Source: Rosettibacter primus
GTDB taxonomy: Bacteria > Bacteroidota > Ignavibacteria > Ignavibacteriales > Melioribacteraceae
NCBI RefSeq assembly: GCF_036860675.1
Contig: NZ_JAYKGK010000003.1
Span: 303,163-367,162, forward strand
Reading direction: 5' to 3'
Length of the DNA: 64,000 bases
Part shown: positions 47,072 through 56,402 of the stretch, one piece after another
Position numbering within the stretch: position 1 is the first letter of the stretch
How the letters are laid out: every line of letters begins with the position of its first letter
Notes under the pieces: model-generated
What the model saw: the letters and a program-made list of their open reading frames with translations, nothing else
Databases searched by the model: none
What the model was told of the DNA's origin: nothing
Made by a program: the position numbers and the translations under genes

Positions 47072-48379
47072 CTATTCATTTACTTTTTCAACAATAAGTT
47101 TTAAGTCTACTCTTTCTATTACCTTAACTTTTTCTCCGGGATTAATCTCACTATTTTTGCAATCAGCACTCCATATTTCACCATGAAGAAGAATTTGACC
47201 TGAAGAATTGGGACTAATTTTCGAAATTGCTTTTCCTATTTCACCAATCATTCCTTCAGTTCCTGTAGTTGGTTTTCTTCTCTGAGCAGAAATTCCTTTG
47301 CCAACAGCGAATAGAAAGAACAGAGCCGTTAATATTGTTACAGTAATAATTACACTCAAAGAAATATTCAGGAAGTCACTTGATATGTCTGTATCTATTA
47401 ACATTAATGAACCGATGATGAATGAAATAATTCCTCCAGCAGCTAATAAACCGTGGCTTACAACTTTAATTTCTGCAATGAATAAAATAATTGCAAAAAT
47501 AATTAAACCTAAGCCGGCATAATTAATTGGCAAAGTATGAAGTGAATAAAATGCTAACACAAGACAAATTACACCAACAATACCGGGAAGTATAGAGCCG
47601 GGATTACTAAGTTCAAAAATCAATCCATAAATTCCTATCATTAGAAGAATGTATGCTATGTTTGGGTCGCTAATAATATCAAGAATTTTTTGGATTATTG
47701 TCATTTCAATAAATTCAAGTTTGGCATTTTTTGTATTAATTGTTTTAGTGCCTGTAGATGTTTCAACTTTTTTTCCATCTAACTGAACAATTAAGCTGTC
47801 AAGATTTTTTGATATTAAATCAACAACATTTTCTTTAAGTGCTTCTGTTTCTGATAATGAAAGGCTTTGACGAACAGCTTTTTCTGCCCAATCAATATTT
47901 CTATGTCGTTTCTCTGCAATGCTTCTGATAAATGCAGCAGCATCATTTGTTGCTTTTTCCATCATTACATCTGTGCTGTCTTTTTTATTTTGAGTTCCTC
48001 CTTCGCTCATCATTACAGGATGTGCTGCGCCGATGTTAGTGCCAGGTGCCATTGCAGCAATGTGGGAGGCAAGCGTGATAAATACTCCAGCCGAAGCAGC
48101 CTGTGCCCCAGAAGGATAAACATAAACCACAACAGGAATTTCAGAAGATAAAAAATCGCTGACAATTATACGAGTTGATTTTAGTAACCCGCCGGGAGTA
48201 TTAAGTTGTATTATTAAGCATTCTGCTTTTTCTTGTTTTGCTTTCTCGAGTGAATTGTGAATATAACTTGCAGCTACAGGATTGATAGTTCCATCAATCT
48301 TGATAACAAATATTTTCGATTGGGTTGTAGATGTAGAAAAATTTGTTAAGAAAAATAATGTAAGTAATAAAACCTTCAT
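47072..48379 (-). CDS. NfeD protein with ClpP-like serine protease domain
   Basis: The 435-residue protein has a signal peptide (about 1-20), a ClpP/crotonase-fold protease domain (about 25-220) with YVYPSGAQAASAGVFITLAS, whose Ser in AASAG is the nucleophile, then a block of about four membrane segments (about 230-350) and an OB-fold NfeD domain (about 370-430; GMIGEIGKAISKISPNSSGQILLHGEIW). Long-form NfeD proteins cleave slipin/stomatin C-termini in the membrane. It heads a row of six minus-strand genes ending at the cytochrome c. Confidence 0.93.
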   Translation of the reverse strand: MKVLLLTLFFLTNFSTSTTQSKIFVIKIDGTINPVAASYIHNSLEKAKQEKAECLIIQLNTPGGLLKSTRIIVSDFLSSEIPVVVYVYPSGAQAASAGVFITLASHIAAMAPGTNIGAAHPVMMSEGGTQNKKDSTDVMMEKATNDAAAFIRSIAEKRHRNIDWAEKAVRQSLSLSETEALKENVVDLISKNLDSLIVQLDGKKVETSTGTKTINTKNAKLEFIEMTIIQKILDIISDPNIAYILLMIGIYGLIFELSNPGSILPGIVGVICLVLAFYSLHTLPINYAGLGLIIFAIILFIAEIKVVSHGLLAAGGIISFIIGSLMLIDTDISSDFLNISLSVIITVTILTALFFLFAVGKGISAQRRKPTTGTEGMIGEIGKAISKISPNSSGQILLHGEIWSADCKNSEINPGEKVKVIERVDLKLIVEKVNE

Positions 48380-48641
48380 GTTTTTTCCCTCGGCTTATCC
48401 TAAAATTCAATTCATAAAATCACGCATAAAAATCAAAGTATCAACATAAACCAGTTAAAAAGTAATTAATTCTTAATCAACAAGCAATGAAAGTAGTAAG
48501 GAATAAGAGATGAACTGAATTTCAAAAAAGAGGGAATAATTAAAGAACAGATAGATTATGATTTTCTGATAATAAAAAGGAGAATAAATTTTCATAATTT
48601 AGAGGTAACAAAAATCCTTTCACAATAAAAAGGTAAATAAT

Positions 48642-50279
48642 ATGGCGAATGCAAAATTTAATGTACCATTTCCGCCAAACGAACCAGTAAAAAGTTACGC
48701 ACCGGGAACATCGGAGCGAACAGCATTGAAAAACCAGCTCAATGCAATGGTTCGTCAAACAATTGAAATCCCATTAATTATTGGCGGCAAAGAAATAAGA
48801 ACGGGCGACATGGATAATTGTGTCTGTCCGCACGACCACAAAACTGTGCTTGCTAAGTATCACAAAGCTGGTGAAAAAGAAATTAAAATGGCAATTGATT
48901 CTGCAATGGAAGCTCAGAAAATCTGGTCAAGAATGGAATGGCATGATAGAATTGCCGTTTTTCTTAAAGCAGCTGATTTAATAAGTCTAACTGGTTGGAG
49001 ATACATTTTGAATTCTGCAACAATGCTTGGTCAGAGTAAAAATGTTTTTCAAGCAGAAATTGATTCTGCAGCTGAGTTATCTGACTTCTTCAGGTTCAAT
49101 GCATATTATGCTATGAAAATATATGAAGAGCAGCCGCTTCACTCTCCAGTTGGAATGTGGAATCGAATGGAATATAGACCACTCGAAGGTTTTATCTTTG
49201 CAGTTGCGCCATTCAACTTTACTTCAATCTGCGGGAATCTACCTACATCACCTGCGATTATGGGCAATGTTGCTCTTCTCAAACCAGCATCGAGTGCTGT
49301 TTATTCGGCTTATTGGATTATGAAATTACTTGAAGCTGCTGGTTTGCCAGAAGGAGTTATCAATTTTATCCCTGGTTCTGGTGCAAGATTAGGGAATATT
49401 GTAATGGATTCAGAACACTTTGGTGGAATTCATTTTACTGGAAGCACTGCAACTTTCCAATCAATGTGGAAAACAGTAGCTAATAATTTGCCAAAATATA
49501 AATCTTATCCAAGAATTGTTGGAGAAACAGGCGGGAAAGATTTTGTATTTGCTCATTCAAGCGCGGATATTGAAGCACTTGGAGCTGCATTAATTCGTGG
49601 CGCATTTGAGTATCAGGGACAAAAATGTTCTGCTGCTTCTCGTGCTTATATTCCCAAATCAATCTGGAATAAATTAAAAGACTATTTAATAAGTGAACTT
49701 AATACGATTAAAATAGGTGATGTTCTTGATTTCACAAACTTTATGAATGCGGTTATTGATAAAAATGCATTTGCCACAATTACAGGCTATATTGAGTTTG
49801 CAAGAAAATCCAACGAAGCAGAAATAATTTATGGTGGAAAATATAATGATTCAGTTGGATACTTTATTGAACCAACAATTATATTAACAACCAATCCTAA
49901 ATTTAAAACTATGGAAGAAGAAATTTTTGGACCTGTTCTAACAATATTTGTTTATGATGATGATAAATATGAAGAGACACTTCATCTTTGTGATGAAACA
50001 TCTCCATATTCATTAACAGGAGCAATTTTTGCTCAGGACAGAAAAGCAATTGAATTGGCAGATAAAATATTAACAAATGCAGCAGGTAATTTTTATATTA
50101 ATGATAAACCCACCGGTGCAGTGGTTGGTCAACAACCTTTTGGTGGTGCGCGTGCGAGTGGAACTAATGATAAAGCAGGAAGTTATCTCAATCTTTTAAG
50201 ATGGGTTTCGGCAAGAACAATTAAAGAAAATTTTGTGCCTCCAAAAGATTACCGCTATCCATTTATGTCTGAAAAATAA
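48642..50279 (+). CDS. pruA: L-glutamate gamma-semialdehyde (1-pyrroline-5-carboxylate) dehydrogenase
   Basis: The 545-residue NAD-dependent aldehyde dehydrogenase oxidises glutamate semialdehyde to glutamate in proline breakdown. The catalytic Glu is in IVGETGGKDFVFAHSSAD near 288-305 and the catalytic Cys is in YQGQKCSAASRAY near 325. The N-terminal PFPPNEPVKSYAPGTSERTAL is typical of stand-alone P5C dehydrogenases. No proline dehydrogenase is adjacent. An AAAAGG ribosome-binding site lies about 9 bp upstream. Confidence 0.96.
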   Translation: MANAKFNVPFPPNEPVKSYAPGTSERTALKNQLNAMVRQTIEIPLIIGGKEIRTGDMDNCVCPHDHKTVLAKYHKAGEKEIKMAIDSAMEAQKIWSRMEWHDRIAVFLKAADLISLTGWRYILNSATMLGQSKNVFQAEIDSAAELSDFFRFNAYYAMKIYEEQPLHSPVGMWNRMEYRPLEGFIFAVAPFNFTSICGNLPTSPAIMGNVALLKPASSAVYSAYWIMKLLEAAGLPEGVINFIPGSGARLGNIVMDSEHFGGIHFTGSTATFQSMWKTVANNLPKYKSYPRIVGETGGKDFVFAHSSADIEALGAALIRGAFEYQGQKCSAASRAYIPKSIWNKLKDYLISELNTIKIGDVLDFTNFMNAVIDKNAFATITGYIEFARKSNEAEIIYGGKYNDSVGYFIEPTIILTTNPKFKTMEEEIFGPVLTIFVYDDDKYEETLHLCDETSPYSLTGAIFAQDRKAIELADKILTNAAGNFYINDKPTGAVVGQQPFGGARASGTNDKAGSYLNLLRWVSARTIKENFVPPKDYRYPFMSEK

Positions 50280-50288
50280 ATTTATTTG

Positions 50289-50313
50289 AAAAACATTTAT
50301 GTATGATGTTTTT
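50289..50313 (+). terminator. AT-rich hairpin after pruA
   Basis: AAAAACAT (50289-50296) pairs with ATGTTTTT (50306-50313) over a 9-nt loop, 9 bp after the pruA stop. A weak AT-only stem ending in T5, so a possible terminator. Confidence 0.4.
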
Positions 50314-50345
50314 ATGAAAATGTTTCGTAAAATATAAGATTAATT

Positions 50346-51125
50346 ATGGCAAGATTTAAGCTTTATATTGAATATGAAGGAACTCGTTATAGTGGATGGC
50401 AAAAGCAGAAAAATGCAAGAACCGTTCAGGGGAAATTAATAGAAGCAGCTCAAAAAATATTTAATGATGATAATATTGATATTCAGGGCTCCGGCAGAAC
50501 AGATGCCGGAGTCCATGCTTTATGCCAGATAGCACATCTTGATGTTAAAACTGTTTTAGCCCCTGAAGTAATAAAAATGAAATTGAATGATGAACTTCCA
50601 GCTGATATAAATATTCTTGAAGTTGAAAAAGTTAGCTCAAAATTTCATGCAAGACATGATGCAAAATCAAGAAGTTATATTTATCAAATATCAAGAAGAA
50701 GAACAGCTTTTGGTAAACCTTTTGTATGGTGGATTAAAGATAAACTTGATATTAAAAAAATGGAAAAAGCTTCAACACTTTTTATTGGCTTGCATGATTT
50801 TGTATCATTTGCAGAAAAAGATAATGAAGAAAAATCTACAAAAGTATTAATCGAAAATGTTCAACTAAGAGAAGTAGATAATTTAATATTGATTAGAATT
50901 ACAGGCTCACATTTTTTATGGAAGCAAGTTAGAAGAATGATTGGTGTACTCGTTGAGATTGGCAGAGGAAAACTTTCTGAAGATGATTTAAAGTTTTTTC
51001 TAAAAAATAAATCTGATAAACCCGCAAAGTATACAGCACCACCTTCGGGATTATTTCTTGAAAAAGTTTTATATAAAGATGACAAACTTGAAGATGAATT
51101 AATTCCTGTCATAAGAATTAATTAA
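50346..51125 (+). CDS. truA: tRNA pseudouridine(38-40) synthase
   Basis: The 259-residue enzyme modifies uridines 38-40 in the anticodon arm of tRNA. The active-site Asp is in GSGRTDAGVHAL near residue 52, and FLWKQVRRMIGVLVEIGRGKL near 193 is the second family motif. Length is usual. It is preceded by pruA at a 66-bp gap and followed by a convergent kinase gene. Confidence 0.96.
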   Translation: MARFKLYIEYEGTRYSGWQKQKNARTVQGKLIEAAQKIFNDDNIDIQGSGRTDAGVHALCQIAHLDVKTVLAPEVIKMKLNDELPADINILEVEKVSSKFHARHDAKSRSYIYQISRRRTAFGKPFVWWIKDKLDIKKMEKASTLFIGLHDFVSFAEKDNEEKSTKVLIENVQLREVDNLILIRITGSHFLWKQVRRMIGVLVEIGRGKLSEDDLKFFLKNKSDKPAKYTAPPSGLFLEKVLYKDDKLEDELIPVIRIN

Positions 51126-51167
51126 TAGAAACTCAGTATAGAATTCTAAAATGCCTGCAGGATTTTT

Positions 51168-52745
51168 TTAAATTAAGCTGTTTGATTTTTTCTTAAATGT
51201 AACTATGAAACTTGAACCAAATCCTTTCTTGCTTCTAACATTAATTTCTGCGTTGTTCAAGTCACAATGTTTTTTCACAATTGCCAATCCAAGACCTGTC
51301 CCCTCAAACATTCTTGAGTATGAATTATCCTCCTGTGAAAAAGTAGAAAAGAGGTATGGAATAAATTCTTTGTCGATGCCAATTCCAGTATCCTTAATTT
51401 CAATTGTAGGTTCTTCTTTTGAATTATTGTAAAATAAAACTTCAACTCGGCCTTCAGATGTATATTTTATAGCATTCTCAATTAACTGGGAAAAAATTTG
51501 CTTGCAGGAATGTTTATCAGCTAATATTAAAGGATTTTCACAATTTGAAACGAATAAAAAGTCCAGACCTTTTTTATTTGCAATTGGTTGATATTTTTCA
51601 ATCATATCTTTAAGAATATCGTTGTACAAGTTTAGAACCTCAGGTTTACTATCGTAGGTATCAGCAGTAAGCTGGGCAATTTCAAGTATCAAATCAATTG
51701 TTCGCTGAATTCTTAAACTTTCGTTTTCAATTATATGAGTGCTTTCTATTAATTCCTCATTTTTTGATTTGTCTAAATCGTTTTTAAGCATTTGAGACAG
51801 GTTGACAATTATATTAATTGGTGTTCTAATTTCATGAGAAATTGTAGCAAGAAATTCTGCTTTCAGATTTTCAAGTTTTTTATTTTTGATTTCAGTTTCG
51901 ATAAGTAATTCTTCTGCTTTTTTCTTTTCTGTAATATTTTGAACGATTCCCTCATAATAGATAATATTTCCATTGCTGTCTTTAACTGCTTTTGTTTGTT
52001 CTCTGACATGTATTACCGTTCCATCTTTTCTAAGCCAGTCTGATTCAAAATCTTTAATAACTCCTTTGACATTTAATATACTTTTAAGCCAGTTTCGTTT
52101 TTCTTTGTTTATAATTATGGTTTCATCAAAATTGACTATTTGTAATTCAGGAAAATTATTATAACCCAACATTTTGATTAGTGTGGCATTAGCAGATTTT
52201 ATCTTGCCGTCAGGAAAAATTTGATAAGTACCAATTGAGGCGTCGTTATATATTTCTAATATTAAATTTTTTGTTTCTTCAATTTTTTCACATGCCAATT
52301 TTATATCAGTTACATCTCTGTTGCTAATATATCTGCCGATGTATTTATTCTTGTCGTCATATACAGCCTGGCAGGCATGAGCAATCCAGCGTTCTTCCCC
52401 ATTTTTTGTTATTATTTTGAATTCTTCTGTGCAAAATATTTTTCCCCGAATAACTTCTCTTGTGTGTAATATAAATCTATCTCGGTCTTCTGGGGCAATA
52501 ATTTTTATTAATAGACTTTGTTCTTCAATAAATTCTTCTGGTGAATAACCAGTTATATATCTGCATGAAGGAGATATATATGAAATTTTGTTGTGAGGAT
52601 TTAGCCAGTATATCCAATCTATAGAAAACTCAGCAATAATTTTATAGAGCTGTTCTTTTGGAACATGTCGATGGGGGAAGATTTTTTTATCGTAAATAGT
52701 GCCATCGGTATTTAATAACGGAATTTCTTTCTTGTTTTTTTGCAT
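51168..52745 (-). CDS. Cytoplasmic PAS-domain sensor histidine kinase
   Basis: The 525-residue protein has no membrane segment. Two PAS-PAC units (about 33-155 and 165-280; GRYISNRDVTDIK and YYEGIVQNITEKK end each) are followed by HisKA with the phospho-acceptor His in LATISHEIRTPIN near 305 and an HATPase domain (NAIKYT near 430, DTGIGIDKEFIPYLF, GTGLGLAIVKKHC). It would sense an internal redox or ligand signal. It lies 255 bp downstream of the LytTR response-regulator gene on the same strand and may share its partner. Confidence 0.93.
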   Translation of the reverse strand: MQKNKKEIPLLNTDGTIYDKKIFPHRHVPKEQLYKIIAEFSIDWIYWLNPHNKISYISPSCRYITGYSPEEFIEEQSLLIKIIAPEDRDRFILHTREVIRGKIFCTEEFKIITKNGEERWIAHACQAVYDDKNKYIGRYISNRDVTDIKLACEKIEETKNLILEIYNDASIGTYQIFPDGKIKSANATLIKMLGYNNFPELQIVNFDETIIINKEKRNWLKSILNVKGVIKDFESDWLRKDGTVIHVREQTKAVKDSNGNIIYYEGIVQNITEKKKAEELLIETEIKNKKLENLKAEFLATISHEIRTPINIIVNLSQMLKNDLDKSKNEELIESTHIIENESLRIQRTIDLILEIAQLTADTYDSKPEVLNLYNDILKDMIEKYQPIANKKGLDFLFVSNCENPLILADKHSCKQIFSQLIENAIKYTSEGRVEVLFYNNSKEEPTIEIKDTGIGIDKEFIPYLFSTFSQEDNSYSRMFEGTGLGLAIVKKHCDLNNAEINVRSKKGFGSSFIVTFKKKSNSLI

Positions 52746-52853
52746 AGGAATACTTTCATATTTATTGCCCTAAATTCTTTGCACCTCAAAAGAGAGTTAA
52801 TATAAAAGATTGAAATAAATTCTCTCATTTAACGGCTGGGATTTTTAATTATC

Positions 52854-52912
52854 AAGTGGAATTGGAAACCGTTAGGTCTTTGTACCTACGGTTATTGACT
52901 CCAATTCCACTT
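52854..52912. repeat. Large imperfect hairpin between response regulator and kinase genes
   Basis: AAGTGGAATTGGA (52854-52866) is perfectly complementary to TCCAATTCCACTT (52900-52912). Inside, AACCGTTAGGT (52867-52877) pairs with ACCTACGGTT (52884-52893) with one bulge, leaving a 6-nt loop; ATTGAC (52894-52899) is unpaired. No T-run follows on either strand, so it is not an ordinary terminator. It could be a palindromic repeat element, an RNA structure in the 5' leader of the kinase gene, or a small RNA. Confidence 0.7.
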
Positions 52913-53000
52913 TCACAGAGGGTGCATGCGAAACTTAATTTTAAAGAGTGAACAAGATAAAGAATTGTAGACAAACGATTAAATAATGAGATAAGCGATT

Positions 53001-53765
53001 TTAAGAAAGTAGAGATTTTATTTTCTTGCAATATCTTTGACTAACCTGAAATGGCACGTTCAGATTTTTTAGAAAAATATTGAGTCTGTTACTGCTTGCC
53101 TTTTCAACTTTTACTATATAATCAAGATTAATTATTGTTTGTCTGTGTATCCTTAAAAATTTATTCGAAGGCAACTTTTCCTGCCAGTAAAGCATTGGTT
53201 TTCTTAAGAGGAATTTTTTATTTCCAGAAAGAATCAGATGAGTGTAATCTTTAATACTTTTAATTGCTATAATATTACTTACTGCGTAAAATCCAGGGTT
53301 CTTTTTGTCATTAATAAAAATGTAATCATTGTAATTAAGCTTCTTTTTGTCATCTTCTTCTTTTTGAACAGTTTTAAAATCAGAAATTCCTATTCTTTCT
53401 CTTTTCTTTAACTGAGTATTAATTGATTTTATAAGTTCTTCATATGTAAATGGTTTTGTAATGTAATCATCAGCACCAAGTTCCATCCCTTTTCTGATTT
53501 CATCTCTATGTGATTTTGCTGTAAGAAAAATGAAAATAGGAAATTTAATATTATCAATTTTTTTTATTTCGCTCAGGATTTTGTAACCACTTAAATCTGA
53601 TAACATTATATCGCATAAAATTATATCCGGCTTTTCATGTTGAAAGAGTCTTAGTGCTGTATTTCCATTGTAAGCTACAACGGGTTTATAACCTCTTTCT
53701 TTAAGCAGCAAATAAATATTATCTGCAAGGTCATGATTGTCTTCTATGATAAGTACTTTCTTCAT
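53001..53765 (-). CDS. Response regulator, receiver plus LytTR DNA-binding domain
   Basis: The 254-residue protein has a receiver domain (1-125) with the acidic pocket E8-D9, phospho-acceptor D52 (LCDIMLSD), and a Lys in DYITKPF near 109. A LytTR domain (about 150-254) ends the protein, with ISNIIAIKSIKDYTHLIL, LRIHRQTIINLDYIVKVEK. It should bind direct-repeat DNA and regulate transcription after phosphorylation. It overlaps the upstream kinase gene by 35 bp. Confidence 0.93.
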   Translation of the reverse strand: MKKVLIIEDNHDLADNIYLLLKERGYKPVVAYNGNTALRLFQHEKPDIILCDIMLSDLSGYKILSEIKKIDNIKFPIFIFLTAKSHRDEIRKGMELGADDYITKPFTYEELIKSINTQLKKRERIGISDFKTVQKEEDDKKKLNYNDYIFINDKKNPGFYAVSNIIAIKSIKDYTHLILSGNKKFLLRKPMLYWQEKLPSNKFLRIHRQTIINLDYIVKVEKASSNRLNIFLKNLNVPFQVSQRYCKKIKSLLS

Positions 53766-54474
53766 TTATAGGAATTAATACATTTACTTCTGTTCCCTTA
53801 TTAAGTGAACTGGTAATTTTAATTTTTCCTTTATGTAATTTTACCAGTTTATAAACTATTGCAAGCCCAAGTCCAAAACCCGGGATGTTTTCAACATTTT
53901 TCCCTCTGTAAAATGGCTTAAATAAATTTTTGATTTCTTTTTCATCAACACCTATGCCCTCGTCTCTAATAGAAAAGTTTAAAAAGTTACCAGTCTTTTT
54001 AACACTTAATAAAATTTGTCCACCTTCAGGTGAAAATTTAATAGAATTTAAAAACAAATTCACTAAAATTTGTTTTAAAATAAATTCATCTCCGTTGAAT
54101 TGCTTAATTGTATCGTCTATGTGAACATTAATTAGATGTTTTTCTTTTGCTTCAATAATTATTTCTTCGATTACATCATTAACAAATTTTCTAATGTCAA
54201 TTTTTTGGATGTTGGGTTTAATAGTTTCATTTTTATAAAGCTCGGTGATGTTATCAATTACATTTCTTAAATAAAGAATTGAATTCTTGATTTTATTTAA
54301 TACCTGTAATTGTCTTGCTGTATTTTTTTTCTTTATGTATAACTCTAATAAATCAACAGAACTCAAAATAGTCGATAAAGGTGTGCGAAGTTGATGAGAA
54401 GTAATACTCAAAAATTCTTTATTGGATTTAGTTGAGAGATTTTTTTCTTTCTTATTTTTTTTGTTATGTGTCAT
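53731..54474 (-). CDS. Minimal histidine kinase (HisKA + HATPase)
   Basis: The 247-residue protein has only a short basic N-terminus, then HisKA with the phospho-acceptor in SITSHQLRTPLS near 27 and an HATPase domain (NSIKFSPEGG near 145, DEGIGVDEKEIKNLF, GFGLGLAIVYKL). There is no membrane or sensor domain, so input must come from another protein. It is translationally coupled to the LytTR regulator, though most LytTR regulators pair with a different kinase family (LytS-like). Confidence 0.92.
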   Translation of the reverse strand: MTHNKKNKKEKNLSTKSNKEFLSITSHQLRTPLSTILSSVDLLELYIKKKNTARQLQVLNKIKNSILYLRNVIDNITELYKNETIKPNIQKIDIRKFVNDVIEEIIIEAKEKHLINVHIDDTIKQFNGDEFILKQILVNLFLNSIKFSPEGGQILLSVKKTGNFLNFSIRDEGIGVDEKEIKNLFKPFYRGKNVENIPGFGLGLAIVYKLVKLHKGKIKITSSLNKGTEVNVLIPINEESTYHRRQS

Positions 54475-54484
54475 TGTAATAATA

Positions 54485-55381
54485 TTAATGATTACCGTAT
54501 TTTTTTTCTCCAGCAGTTATTCTCAATTTCAAATAATTTTGTTTTGGCGGAAGAGGACAAGTTGCATATTTTGTGAAAGCACACGGCGGATTATATGCTT
54601 TGTTGAAGTCAATAAAAATTTTTTCTGTCGAATCAGGTTTATTCACATAAAGAAATCTTCCGGCACCGTATGTTTCTTTTCCGCTTGTTTCATCTGCAAA
54701 AATTAAAAAGTATGAATTACCTTCATCTAAGACATCCAGCTTAAATTTTTTGCCGTCTTTGTTAAATAATAAAGCACCAGGAGAATTTTCTTCTTCTATC
54801 GTACCAAGTACATTTGGAACAAATATTTTTTTCGGCGGAATGTATGGTTCAAATATTGCTTCGATTTTCCAATCCTCATTAACAGGAAATGTTTCTATGC
54901 CCTTGAAGTTTTTTACCAACTCACTTTCTAAATCTCTAAGTCTAATTCCATATTTGTTTCCTCTTTTTATTACAAACCATCTAAGGGAATTATATTCAAG
55001 AATTGTTGGGTTGCCCTGCATATCATTTTTAAGTTCGAGGGACTTTATTTTTTCACCATTGCTAATTACATCAATCCCGTCGTTAATTTCAAGTTTTACA
55101 GTGGAATCTTTTAAATAGAATTTCCCGATAAAACGAGGTGCTTTAGATGGGAAAATTATATCATTACTTTTGTCGCTTCCAAATTTGTTCTCACCATCTT
55201 TCAGCCAATAAAGTCCAACAAGATTGAGCCAGCCGTTTTCTTTTTTGAGATTTTCAATTCTTCTTTCGTGCCATGCTTTTATCTCTGCAATGTAATCTAG
55301 ATTTCCCTTTTCTTTGAGAGGTTCTCCACAAGAACAAAAAATGAATATTATTATTACATAAAAGTGATTTTTTATTTTCAT
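54485..55381 (-). CDS. DUF1684 lipoprotein
   Basis: A protein of about 298 residues with a lipoprotein signal (FIFCSC, Cys near 18 from the ATG) and the DUF1684 domain: HERRIENLKKENGWLNLVGLYWL near 35, then YGAGRFLYV and NPPCAFTKYATCPLPPKQN near the C-terminus. The family has no known activity. A GTG three codons upstream (55390) is an alternative start. It lies 11 bp before the histidine kinase gene on the same strand. Confidence 0.9.
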   Translation of the reverse strand: MKIKNHFYVIIIFIFCSCGEPLKEKGNLDYIAEIKAWHERRIENLKKENGWLNLVGLYWLKDGENKFGSDKSNDIIFPSKAPRFIGKFYLKDSTVKLEINDGIDVISNGEKIKSLELKNDMQGNPTILEYNSLRWFVIKRGNKYGIRLRDLESELVKNFKGIETFPVNEDWKIEAIFEPYIPPKKIFVPNVLGTIEEENSPGALLFNKDGKKFKLDVLDEGNSYFLIFADETSGKETYGAGRFLYVNKPDSTEKIFIDFNKAYNPPCAFTKYATCPLPPKQNYLKLRITAGEKKYGNH

Positions 55382-55452
55382 TTTTAACACTTTATTAATT
55401 ACACTGAAAAAATAATGAATTATATCTTAATCACCATAATTATAAAATTTAC

Positions 55453-55481
55453 TTGACAAATTGATATTAATATGATATCAT
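55453..55481 (+). promoter_or_regulatory. Promoter with overlapping palindrome before the SPFH gene
   Basis: TTGACA (55453-55458) and TATCAT (55476-55481) are 17 bp apart, a sigma-70-like promoter. ATGATATCAT (55472-55481) is a 10-bp perfect palindrome overlapping the -10 and could be an operator, for example for the ribbon-helix-helix protein encoded two genes downstream. This is inference from position. Confidence 0.5.
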
Positions 55482-55511
55482 TGTGATAGCTTAATTAAGG
55501 AGGTTCTTAAA

Positions 55512-56387
55512 ATGGAAGCAATACATGAAAAAAAGGCTCTTAAGGTTAACGGCTTTTTAATTCTATTAATCATTTTAGCTTTACTAATTCTGGATTACAA
55601 AATTTTTGTACTTAGTATTAAACCTCTATCTGGAACTTTAATGTTTATTTCAATTTTGTTATTGATTTTTATCGTTATAGCTTTTAATGGCTTTATTGCA
55701 GTTCAACCAAACGACTCAAGAGTAATTATTCTCTTTGGGAAATACTTGGGGACAGTAAGAGAAACAGGATTTTGGTGGGTTAATCCATTAGTTGTAAAAA
55801 GAAATGTTTCCTTGCGAATTCACAATTTCAATAGTGAAAAAATTAAAGTGAATGATTTACATGGTAATCCAATTGAAATAGCAGCTGTAATAGTATGGCG
55901 AGTTGTAGATACTGCTCGTGCTGTATTTGATGTTCAAAACTATGAGCAATTTGTTGCTATTCAAAGTGAAACTGCTATCAGAACTCTTGCAACAAAATAT
56001 GCATACGATGCTTCTGAAGAGGAAAGTTTTTCGTTGCGTGGTAATCCACAAGAAATTGCAGAAGAACTTAAGAAAGAAGTTCAATCTCGACTTGATATTG
56101 CTGGTGTTGAAGTTATTGAATCAAGAATCAGTTACTTAGCTTATGCACCAGAAATTGCTCAAGCTATGTTACGCAGACAGCAAGCTCAGGCAGTTGTAGC
56201 AGCTCGACAAAAAATTGTCGAAGGTGCCGTTGGTATGGTTGACATGGCTCTTAAAGCCTTAAGTCAACAAAATATTGTTCAGCTTGATGAAGATAAAAAA
56301 GCTACTATGGTAAATAATTTAATGGTTGCTCTTGTATCGGAAGTTCAGGCTCAACCAGTAATTAATACCGGAACACTCTATCAATAA
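55512..56387 (+). CDS. SPFH domain membrane protein
   Basis: The 291-residue protein has two N-terminal membrane segments (about 13-30 and 38-62) and an SPFH domain starting FIAVQPNDSRVIILFGKYLGTVRETGFWW near 64, with QSETAIRTLATKYAYDASEEE near 155. It differs from the slipin at 46254-47033 by the paired N-terminal helices and lacks an NfeD partner. GGAGG is near the ATG. It is probably co-transcribed with the two genes after it. Confidence 0.92.
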   Translation: MEAIHEKKALKVNGFLILLIILALLILDYKIFVLSIKPLSGTLMFISILLLIFIVIAFNGFIAVQPNDSRVIILFGKYLGTVRETGFWWVNPLVVKRNVSLRIHNFNSEKIKVNDLHGNPIEIAAVIVWRVVDTARAVFDVQNYEQFVAIQSETAIRTLATKYAYDASEEESFSLRGNPQEIAEELKKEVQSRLDIAGVEVIESRISYLAYAPEIAQAMLRRQQAQAVVAARQKIVEGAVGMVDMALKALSQQNIVQLDEDKKATMVNNLMVALVSEVQAQPVINTGTLYQ

Positions 56388-56402
56388 AACTAATTTTATA
56401 TC

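Noticed and set aside
51155..51172. CCTGCAGG palindrome with flanking A and T runs as a terminator
   Set aside because: The arms meet without a loop, so a stable hairpin is unlikely; recorded only as a palindromic sequence.
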